From contig JAYJMM010000099.1 of the NCBI GenBank assembly GCA_037349105.1, positions 682,001 through 746,000 of the forward strand: DNA of 64,000 nt, given 5' to 3'. Both the position numbers and the translations under genes were made by a program. Positions 33,044 through 42,400 of this stretch are shown piece after piece. The notes below the pieces were generated by a model. The model searched no databases, had not been told where the DNA came from, and worked only from the letters and a program-made list of their open reading frames with translations. The DNA comes from Limnomonas spitsbergensis (Eukaryota > Chlorophyta > Chlorophyceae > Chlamydomonadales). Within the stretch, counting starts at the first letter, position 1; every line of letters begins with the position of its first letter.

Positions 33044-33329
33044 TTCTCTTCAGGAGCAGGCAATACAGTTTGCCTAACCTTTTTGTTGTTGCTCTTGTCG
33101 TTTGGAAGGTGGACTTGCTTTCCTTTTTTTCCATTTGTGCCTTCTCCCTCGACTTTCCTAGCCGGCTTAAACTTTGCTGACGTGGCTGAGCTTTATTGAA
33201 GCATGGCCCAGAGGTGTAACGTCATGAACCCCTCTCATTTCATTTTGGGTAATTACCCTTGCCAGCGTACCATGCATGGTAGTCATACACGTCATTGTCA
33301 GAAAGAAAGAAAAAATAAAAGCCACATCA

Positions 33330-34080
33330 TGAGTAACTTAGCATCAGCCCCCGCCGCAGCATTTTATGCGGGTCTTGGCTTGCCATATCGCCAGTCATGC
33401 ATGCCGGCTGATCTTGGTAGGCCTCTCCCCTCAGACTCCTCAGGCACCTCCCCATGCCTCCTCCTTCCGCCGCCTCTCCCCAATCGAGAAGGATGGGGAC
33501 TCCCCATCCTTGTCATCAACCTCGCTCATCGGCAGCCTCGGACTCATCAGCCTCATCATGTGCATGCTCAACAACTTCAACATACATGCGCACCACCTAT
33601 GCAGCCTTGCCCTGCCTATAGGGTGACGTCCCAGCCTCCAGAAAGGGGTTAAGGGCACTGATGGATCTGTGGGCCCATCATATCCCCCACCCCTCCAGGA
33701 CACGCTCTCGCTCTCGCCCTCACCCTCACCCTTGCCTCCTTGCCTCCCTCTTTATGAGGTTGGCCAAGATTGGCCACCTTGGTCTGCTTTGCTTCTGCTG
33801 CGAGTTTGAAAGTTTTTGTTGCCCTTTCGGCCAACCTATCACACCGTTGGTTCAGCTTTGCCGGAGCTAAGGGCTCTTGACTGGTTAGTGCCAACGACAA
33901 ATCACCCTATTAGCAGCCCAGTCGCCCACCTGATCCATAAGTTGCATTAATCCTTGAGCCTATGCTGTGGTCTGCTTCGGCTCAATAATAATGCAGCACT
34001 TCGAGGAATCAGCAGCAGCATTGAGGGTGGACGTGGAATCGTTAGTGATGGGGCGGGAGGATGCATCCCGGGCCTCAAAA
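33330..34080. other. No supported gene
   Basis: A plus-strand frame of 149 codons (33203-33652) is low-complexity. A minus-strand frame (33649-33900) starts protein-like but then runs into an Arg/Ala repeat from CTCTCGCCCTCACCCTCAC. Neither is supported by splice sites or motifs. Confidence 0.35.
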
Positions 34081-34089
34081 GGGGAACTA

Positions 34090-34660
34090 AATTGAATGCA
34101 TCATGGGCTCGAAGCTGGATCTTGGCGAGGATGACCTGTCGGAGCCGCTCATTGCGAAGCATACCTGGTTCTCCAGCAAGTACCGGGTGCGTGTCAATCA
34201 GGAGGGGAGGGCTGGTGTACTTGGTAGGTCGATAAGTTCATGCACAGGTAGCGCCATAGCCCTTGCTGTGTGCCAGTGCGATTGACGTTCCCAGGCGTGA
34301 TTGCCACTGCCGGATGCAGCATGTTTGTCAGGGAAAGAAGGGTTGAAATCCGCCACTGCTAGCTGCTTTGCTGAGGTTGCGGAGACGATACGCGTGTCTG
34401 GGCCACTTCTGTAGCTGCATGGTAGGGGTCCTGGTGATAGATAGTAGGAATCGCGACCCTGGATCGCGAACACCGCATGGCAACTGTGGAAGTGCACAAT
34501 ATGTAATTAAGATGGTATTCTGCCTAGTTGGTAAGCCCCTCGCCCGCTCCGGTTTAAACGTGCGCATTAGACGCCCTACTGAACAGGGCCACTGTTACTT
34601 GGGCTACTAACCCTAGACGCGCACAAAATAAGCGATATTTTTTATGCCACAGCGATGGCT
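34090..34660 (+). repeat. Inverted long duplication, arm 2, with exon-like block
   Basis: Plus-strand counterpart of the arm at 5680-6204. The open block (about 34105-34223) encodes EDDLSEPLIAKHTWFSSKYR and ends at the same GTAGGT donor (34224-34229). Peptide differences between the arms after this stretch are few and conservative (VNQEGRAGVLG versus VNKEGRDGILG), while the non-coding parts differ more. That suggests the peptide was under selection in at least one lineage. Confidence 0.6.
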
Positions 34661-35189
34661 TGCAGCTAGAAGATCTAAAACATGACGTTCGAACTGAAGC
34701 AAACCTGTCCGGACAGCGCTTACACACAGCCCTACATGGTGCAGCAGCTTCGTTAGCTTGACAGCATGTGGACGAACATGATCAAACTAAACGTCTTGCA
34801 GAAGATATTATGGGCAGTGGTGGTCTAACAGATATAGAGCCATGCTGTATGTTGCTTGGCTAGCTGTAGCGCAAGCTGCCCCATGGAGGTGGCAGTGCAG
34901 TTACCCTGGACAGGACAGGACAGGACAGGAAGGGGACAGTGCAGACGTCCTGCATTGAGTGATGGATGTGCACACCAATTGCACCCCAGCGTTGACTGTT
35001 GGTCAGCAATCAGTCAATGGTTTGGGCAAGCTCAGGGGTCTCCGATAATCTTTAGTCTGTTGTGTATGCCGGAGGCAGTGCACCAGTGCAGGCCAACTGC
35101 ATGGAGGCAAGCCGTGCATGATTTGCCTCCCATGACTGTTTGCTTCGTTTTAGTTATTCATGCTGTCGATGTGGCGCATGCAATTTGGG
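34661..35189. other. No supported gene; short (GGACA)n run
   Basis: GGACAGGACAGGACAGGA lies at about 34911-34930. A 113-codon plus-strand frame (34856-35197) spans it without motifs. Confidence 0.4.
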
Positions 35190-35530
35190 CTAGCTAAGGT
35201 GTTTTCTGTTGGTTGCAGTCTGAAGTGCATGGGCATATTGGCTGTCTGGTCACCGCATGCATTCAGTTCGGGTGTCTCCATCAGTTTGCAATCAGCTGAG
35301 TCTGCCTGCGTGAGCATGCGTGCTGCTTGGTCGCCGCCTGTATGCAGGTGGGGCTAGCAAAGGTGCCTCCATTAGTTTCAAGTAACTAGTCTGCCTGCAT
35401 GAGCATGCGCGCTCCTTGGTCACGGCTTGCATACAGGTGGGGCTAGCAGATGTGCCTCCAGTTGTTTTTAACCTGCTGCGTATGCCAGCGCGAGCATGTG
35501 CGATGTTTGTTCGCCGCGTGCATACCGAAT
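35190..35530. repeat. ~103-bp tandem repeat, 3-4 diverged copies
   Basis: GTCTGCCTGC(A/G)TGAGCATGC, then TTGGTC(A/G)C(C/G)GC, then ATGCAGGTGGGGCTAGCA recur at about 35220-35280, 35300-35370, 35390-35460 and 35490-35530. Decay rises toward the last copy. Confidence 0.65.
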
Positions 35531-35924
35531 GAGCCTCGTGGAGGGGCTGTCGGATACCTCCGTTTCTTTTAGCGCTCTTCCGCTGCAATTCAGCTACTCT
35601 TCAGCTACCACGGGGATCAATTGCAGCTTACAGCTGTGACTCCGGGAGGGCCTGGTGCAAGAAGCCCTGATGCTTGGGCCTGCGTCCTTGTTAGGTCCCA
35701 ATATGTCCATAGGTGGCCGCCGGGCGGTCCATCTGACTCCCGAGGGTGGTCTTGCATGCACTTTAGTAAAACTGACAGGGATCAGACTCTTTGAGCTGAT
35801 CGGTGAGCTCCGCAACTGGGCTGATGGGGTTTAAACCTTGACTGGCCTGCGACATGTGGCTCGAATGGGTTTCCTGCAGTGCAGCAACGACCACCTTTGG
35901 CCGAAGGCCACGATGTAGATCAAG
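35531..35924. other. No supported gene
   Basis: Contains CAGCTACTCTTCAGCTACCA and other GCAGCT words akin to the satellite that follows. Otherwise unremarkable. Confidence 0.4.
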
Positions 35925-36775
35925 TGTAGCTGAAACACCCTCAATGAAGTGTAGCTGAAGCACCCTCGATAAAGTGTAGCTGAAGCATCCTCAATTAAGT
36001 GTAGCTGAAACACCCTCAATGAAGTGTAGCTGAAGCACCCTCGATAAAGTGTAGCTGAAGCACCCTCGATAAAGTGTAGCTGAAGCATCCTCAATTAAGT
36101 GTAGCTGAAACACCCTCAATGAAGTGTAGCTGAAGCACCCTCGATAAAGTGTAGCTGAAGCATCCTCAATTAAGTGTAGCTGAAGCATCCTCAATGAAGT
36201 GTAGCTGAAGCACCCTCAATGAAGTGTAGCTGAAGCACCCTCGATGAAGTGTAGCTGAAGCACCCTCAATGAAGTGTAGCTGAAGCACCCTCGATAAAGT
36301 GTAGCTGAAGCATCCTCAATTAAGTGTAGCTGAAGCACCCTCAATGAAGTGTAGCTGAAGCACCCTCAATGAAGTGTAGCTGAAGCACCCTCAATGAAGT
36401 GTAGCTGAAGCATCCTCAATTAAGTGTAGCTGAAGCACCCTCAATGAAGTGTAGCTGAAGCATCCTCAATTAAGTGTAGCTGAAGCACCCTCAATGAAGT
36501 GTAGCTGAAGCATCCTCAATTAAGTGTAGCTGAAGCACCCTCAATGAAGTGTAGCTGAAGCACCCTCGATAAAGTGTAGCTGAAGCATCCTCAATTAAGT
36601 GTAGCTGAAACACCCTCAATAAAGTGTAGCTGAAGCATCCTCAATTAAGTGTAGCTGAAGCACCCTCAATGAAGTGTAGCTGAAGCACCCTCAATGAAGT
36701 GAGTGTAGCTGAAGCACCCTCGATAAAGTGTAGCTGAAGCATCCTCAATTAACTCTAGCTGAAGCACCCTGGATT
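35925..36775. repeat. 25-bp satellite, ~34 copies, three subtypes
   Basis: The unit is GTGTAGCTGAAG followed by one of three tails: CACCCTCAATGAA, CACCCTCGATAAA or CATCCTCAATTAA. Subtypes occur in mixed order with some short runs of the same succession, hinting at block duplications. One unit near 36699 carries four extra bases (GAGT). Minus-strand frames cycle through the array (LHFIEG, YRGCFSYTSL) because the unit has few stops; not a gene. Confidence 0.95.
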
Positions 36776-37039
36776 GGACAGGGTTAGATAGCAGACTGTG
36801 GAGCTGATGGATGTGCGGACCGTGACCAACCAACTTATCCCTTTGCAGGATAGATAGAGATTACTGGGGTATGGAAATGCTTACAATGAGCAGAATGTAG
36901 AAAGAGAGAATGATCAACACTGGGGATGATTTATTGATGCAGTTTTCAAAATTTCATAGAGCAAGGCTTGCTTCTCCTGGGCTGGACATACAGATATTGT
37001 CCGTCCGGACTGACACTACGGTATATACGGTAAACATAA
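36776..37039. other. No supported gene
   Basis: Unique-looking spacer, AT-rich near 36890-36960. Nothing recognised. Confidence 0.4.
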
Positions 37040-37370
37040 CATCTGGACATCAAATTTAAATATGAAATCTGAACATGAAATCTGAACATATCGGATTTGA
37101 ACATGAAATCTGGACATAAAATGAAATCACCCCTTCCCCCCTCTGCGTACATGCAGGCGCTGATAATGAAATCTGAATTAACCGGCCCCCCCGTGTGTCC
37201 ATGCAGGCGCTCCACATGAAATCTGAACATGCAGTTTTGAACATGGAATCTGAATCACCCCCTCCCCCCTTCCATGTGTCCATACAGGCGTTGATGATTA
37301 ATTGTAAACATCATATATGAACATGAAATCCGACAATGAAATCTGAATCTCCCCCCCCCCCCCCCCCCCT
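37040..37370. repeat. Degenerate repeat: GAAATCTGAACAT plus GTGTCCAT(A/G)CAGGCG
   Basis: GAACATGAAATCTGAACAT words repeat densely. A longer unit of about 60-100 bp, consisting of a C-rich run, GTGTCCATGCAGGCGCT and (A)TGATGAAA, occurs four times (about 37146, 37195, 37270, 37372). The last one leads into the KPWWIAAALC peptide. A C-only run of about 17 bases lies at 37352-37369. Confidence 0.65.
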
Positions 37371-37448
37371 ACGTGTCCATACAGGCGTTGATGATGAAGC
37401 CTTGGTGGATTGCTGCTGCTCTGTGCGTCTGCCTAATAGCCATGTTAC
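37371..37448 (+). repeat. Dispersed segment with KPWWIAAALC peptide, copy 2
   Basis: The open frame begins SIQALMMKPWWIAAALCVCL and continues IAMLLGEQRG. It is the inverted counterpart of 5496-5570. The strongly hydrophobic run after KPWW would serve as a signal peptide if translated from the internal Met. The frame continues to 37597 without known motifs. Confidence 0.5.
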
Positions 37449-37929
37449 TGGGTGAGCAAAGGGGCGGGAAATCAATGCCCCGCTCAGAAAAGGCAACAGG
37501 CAACCGAAGCCTGGATGCTTGTGCCGCATTTGGATCCTGGGTGCCGCATGTGGATCCTGCGCTTCATACTTTTCAAGCCATGGTTTGTGGTATTTGAGTA
37601 TTTCAAACCCAAGGTTTTTGGCCGTACTGGGCAAGCCATGGATCCCGGTCGCCTCCGATCTCGGGCCTTCTCATGTATTTTCAAGTGCCAGGCGAGCAGG
37701 CAGGCTGCATCTTGCGCTATCCTGTCTCAGCTAAGGAGAGAGATTATAGCCTGCAAGGCGATTGGCGAGGCCTCAGTTAATCTGCCATAGCAGGAGAACA
37801 TAGGGTGACTAGCTACATACCAGTGCTTGTATAATCATGTTGTTGCGCACCAGACCCCCCTCGGCAGGCAGGGATGGCTGGGTAACCATCTCTGGTTGGA
37901 TGGGGACCAATTATTGAGCGCCCCCCCTT

Positions 37930-38087
37930 CCCTCCTCTCCGTATCATCAAAGTCCAGCATCCTTCCCTTCCCTCCGCGTCATGATCGGAGCCCAGCACCC
38001 TTCCCTCCTTTCGGTATCATCAAAGTCTAGCACCCTTCCCTGCCCTCCGCGTCATGATCAAAGCCAAACACCCTTCTTTCCCGTCCG
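37930..38087. repeat. Diverged edge of the 37-bp satellite
   Basis: Four to five decayed units alternate GTATCATCAAAGTC(C/T)AGCA with GCGTCATGATC(A/G)(A/G)AGCC. They foreshadow the two unit classes (GGTATCATC and GCGTCATC) of the main array. This is the array's left border; no such decay is seen at the right within the window. Confidence 0.75.
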
Positions 38088-38828
38088 CGTCATCTAATAA
38101 TCCAGCACGCTTCCCTCCCCTTGGTATCATCTAATAATCCAGCACGCTTTCCTCCCCTCGGTATCATCTAATAATCCAGCACGCTTTCCTCCCCTCGGTA
38201 TCATCTAATAATCTAGCACGCTTTCCTCCCCTCGGTATCATCTAATAATCCAGTACGCTTCCCTCCCCTCGGTATCATCTAATAATCCAGCACGCTTCCC
38301 TCCCCTTGGTATCATATAATAATCCAGCACGCTTTCCTCCCCTCGGTATTATCTAATAATCCAGCACGCTTTCCTCCCCTCGGTATCATCTAATAATCCA
38401 GCACGCTTCCCTCCCCTTGGTATCATATAATAATCCAGCACGCTTTCCTCCCCTTGGTATCATCTAATAATCCAGCACGCTTTCCTCCCCTCGGTATCAT
38501 CTAATAATCCAGCACGCTTTCCTCCCCTCGGTATCATCTAATAATCCAGCACGCTTTCCTCCCCTCGGTATTATCTAATAATCCAGCACGCTTTCCTCCC
38601 CTCGGTATCATCTAATAATCCAGCACGCTTTCCTCCCCTTGGTATCATCTAATAATCCAGCACGCTTTCCTCCCCTCGGTATCATCTAATAATCCAGCAC
38701 GCTTTCCTCCCCTCGGTATCATCTAATAATCCAGCACGCTTCCCTCCCCTTGGTATCATCTAATAATCCAGCACGCTTTCCTCCCCTCGGTATCATCTAA
38801 TAATCCAGCACGCTTTCCTCCTCTCGGT
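38088..38828. repeat. 37-bp satellite, left block (~20 copies)
   Basis: Units of 37 bp: TAATAATCCAGCACGCTTTC followed by CTCCCCTCGGTATCATC, with CCC/TTGG variants. The third class (TCTCTCCCGTCTGCG), common on the right side of the LINE, is essentially absent here. The last unit breaks off after CTCTCGGTA where the LINE 3' tail begins. Confidence 0.97.
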
Positions 38829-38845
38829 AGGAAGGAAGGAAGGAA
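38829..38845 (-). repeat. LINE 3' tail (TTCC)4
   Basis: On the element's strand the copy ends GCGTAGC followed by four TTCC units, then the satellite. Simple-repeat tails in place of poly(A) are common among non-LTR elements. Confidence 0.8.
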
Positions 38846-38947
38846 GCTACGCCCTATTGGGGCGTGGATGTTAAGGAAACAACGCAGCTTGGGGCCGTAG
38901 CCACATCCGCGCCGTTACCATGAGGCAAGAAGAAAGAAGCAACTTCC

Positions 38948-39433
38948 TCACGGTGGTTTTCTCTTATGGGTGTGTTTAGTTGGCCCAATGACAGGCTTCG
39001 TGGCGGAAAAATATTCGAGTCTACGTCTGGTTTGCACTATGCTATGCAAGAGTTTTATCGAATGGACATGCATTTTCTGGGCGCATTTCTTAGCATGGAA
39101 CGCGGAGATCCCAAGAGACATCATGGCTTCAATTGTGTGCTTATTATAAATAGTGCCCGATGTGCCGATCAAGATTGGGATAATTTTTATGTTGTTTCGC
39201 TGGTGCCCGTTCAAGATTAGTAGGTCAACAAGGTCGGTGTGCTGGTTTAAGCAAGCTTTTGATTGGTCCCCATGCTCGGTGTCTCTACAATACTTGAATT
39301 CCCCAATGTGGACTACAGCGTCCTTCTTTTGTCCTGTCGTTTGCATCAACAACATGTCAGGCTGCATTTTTATTTTCCTTTGGACGGCTCCAAGTGCTGG
39401 TGCCTCAGCGTGGGGGATTAAGTATGAGGGGAC
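38948..39433 (-). pseudogene. RLE endonuclease core, downstream of in-frame TAA
   Basis: This frame continues that of the large ORF past its TAA (39434-39436). It is open for 22 codons before the first ATG (39367) and ends at the stop at 38948. It has QPDMLLM, then 18 residues on GEFKYC, a PD...ExK nuclease core. Next come ACLNQHTDLVDLL and IIPILIGTSGTIYNKH. Upstream of the stop the large ORF supplies the CCHC finger and an RHH motif that precede the core in RLE proteins of the R2/Dualen type. RLE nicks target DNA to prime reverse transcription. Split by the stop, the domain is probably not made as part of the polyprotein unless the TAA is read through. No other lesion is seen in it. Confidence 0.75.
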
Positions 39434-42400
39434 TTAATTCATTAGCATGGCTGGTGCTCCTGCTCTCTCACACTTCTCGGCCGTTCCCAGGTCTGCCATG
39501 ACGATGTCCCCTCCCATGCTGCCTTTCGATACAGCCCTCAGCAAAATCCTTCCTGTGCCATGGTGGCGCTCTATGTACATCTTTTGCATTTCGGGGTGCT
39601 TGCATGCGCCTGTGATATGGCCTGCACTGTCATGCTCTCCACACAAGGGGCATTTGTCGGTGGTACTTTTGCCCCACCTGAACGCCACCTTGTTATTCCA
39701 AAGGCATCCATGTCGCCATCGAAGGGCTGTTTTCTTCTCGGCCAGAGTGACTCCCGGGTGGTTAAAGAAACTGTTGCTGAGGGCCCCATTAGCAATCGAT
39801 TGCAACCGTTGCCACCCTTGGAAGTATACGCTATCGATGTTGGATCGGCCAAGCTTTTGGCGCTCGTGAATGTGTGTCTTTAGGGCACCCTTCAGATCTT
39901 CTAATCCTTGCGGCTCTACCTGGTTAGGGTCCTCTTCGTCAGGTTTTGTGAAAAGCCAGAAAGAGCTGTACTGCGAGGGTTCGGAGCTCACTGGAACGGT
40001 CAGATCGCATTCTCCCTTTTGAGTAGCTGCCCGTTTAGCGACACCGTCGGCTTTCTCGTTTCCGATATCTCCGTTATGGGCCTTCACCTTATGGAATTCG
40101 ACTATTTTTCCTTGGGACGCCATGAGCTGGAGTTGGCCCACGATATGTTGGAGGAGGTCTCTGTGCTTGTGGTAGGTGAGAGACATGGGGGATCGGATAG
40201 CTTTACGGATTTGGTACAAGGATGTGGCGCTGTCCACAGCTATCTTGGTCTGTCTTTTCACTAGGGCTCCATAAATCCCTGCCAGTTCGGCTCTGTTTAT
40301 GGTGTTTGTGGGACCTTCTCCAGCCGGGTTAATGGTGATGTCCTGTTGATCGGGAGTGGCGCTCGGGATGTGGAGGCCAGCGCCAGTTAGCTGAAATTTC
40401 CTGCCTTCTTTGAGGCTGGTTTCAATACAGCTGCCATCAGTGTAGGCTATCTCCCTCCAATTGTGCTTCAGCGCGCTGTTTTCTTGGAACCACTGGAGGC
40501 AATTGCATGCGTCCACTGGGTCTACCTCCGTTGCTCTAGGGATGTCAGTGTCCCTTGGAGAACGTTGGAAGGAGCTTGATCCTATCATGGGCTGGGCATG
40601 GCTCAGCTCTCCTTGACCTTCTTCCACCCTATCCCCACATGGGGGAGGAGGCTGGGTCCATGTTGCGGTTAGCAGGGGGTTGGCCCTGGCTTGCGGGTGT
40701 TTTTCTACATGTGCGAGGGTTGTGCGGAGCAGTCTGATGGGGAGATCCTGTTTCCACCCGATTTGCACGGACTGGGCTTCTTTGTTCCACACAACGATTA
40801 TGTCCATGTGGCATTTGTGCATGGGAGGCGGGGTTGCTCCTTGCGTCCAACTCTCCTCTTTCCACAGGGGGAAAGGGGAGCTCTTGGTGCTAGCTATTCT
40901 TGTACAATATTTCGGGTATTTGTCCAACCACTTTTGGTATGAGGGTTTGCCTGACGATTTCATCCCCCTGGGCAGGTACAAGACAGTAGCTGTCGGTTCC
41001 CTGGTCATATCTGCAGACCATACTGCCCATCGGACTGCTTTCTCGAGGGATGGTTCGTCCCGGTTTGGGAAGGCATGTGAGTACCCTGTCCACCTGTGTT
41101 GGAAGGCATTTGTTTGTGCTTGGAAGGCCTGGTCCCTCGCGTATATACTCCAATAGGTGGTGGCGTGATCTCTAACTTGGAGGGGGCTAGAGAACCGTTC
41201 CTTGTAGACGCCAAAGTGCGTGTCTATCAATGCTCTGAATTGTGGTGGGATGCTGAAATTGTCCTGCATTTGTTTGGTCTGTGTCTTTGTCCCCTCCTTG
41301 TGTCTGATGATGAGGTCAACCATTTCCTCTTCAAAGGAGGATGGGGGAGGCGTCATTTTAGCATGGATGCCTTCATCTGCAGCCTGTTCATACAATCTTC
41401 TGAGGGTGATGAGTCTGTCTTTGGCGATTGTCCCGACGCACCGGCCGTTCCCCTTGTACACGCATGCCATCTCTGTAGTCATGATTTGGGTGGTACTCTT
41501 AGGGTTCCATGTCTCAATCTCTCTCACTTCAATTTTACACTCTCCCGTTGGTGCATCGATGTCCAGTTGCGGGTTAATTGGCTCCATATCGAAGGTTATC
41601 ATTTCCCGGATATTGTCTCCCAGGGTGGTATCCCAACTGCTGTGATTTTGGTGAAACCCTTGTTGGGCCATGTTAGACAAGTGCCTATCTAGCATGGTGC
41701 CTTCGGAGGTCCTCGCTGGTGGCTGGTCGTGGTTTTCAGACACCCATTGTCGTAGGAGGGCGGCCGTGTTTTCTTCGGTACGGAGCATCTCTTCAGGTTC
41801 CCAGATAGGCTTCCATGTGACTCTAACCAGCCCCTCCACTTGTGTGGTGCTAGTTGCATGTGTGCATGCCGGGCATGTCCATTTGTCTTGGGTGGGTCTC
41901 CAGTCCACTGGTTGGCCTAGGCATTGGACATGATAGTACTTGTAGCATACGTCGCATGTGATGATGTCATCATAACATCCCGATGCGTCATCGTACTGCA
42001 GGCTGTGTGGGTTCCAACAACCTTCGCATGCTGCAACACCTGCCCAATCGTGGGCATGCAGGTCTTGACCAAGTCCTAGAGTCTTCCGGCAACAAGCCTC
42101 TATCTTCTCTGGTGTGTACCCTGCCATGCCATGGTATGGGATGGCCCATTCATCAATGATGCTTGGGTGCCATGTGACTTGATATTGAATTTGCTTGATT
42201 CTGTCTTTCCCTTTTTGGTAGCGTCCTTTGCTTGGCTCTGTGACCATCCTCCAGCCTGTGATGGCTGCTACTTGGTTGGTGTGCCCATACATCTCTTGTA
42301 TGACTGTTGCCGCCCTTTCTCCTTCTGTTATTTTGCTTTTGGCAAATGCAAAAATGTGCTCTGCCTCCTTCCTTTTGTAGTCATGTCTGGTACATAGGCA

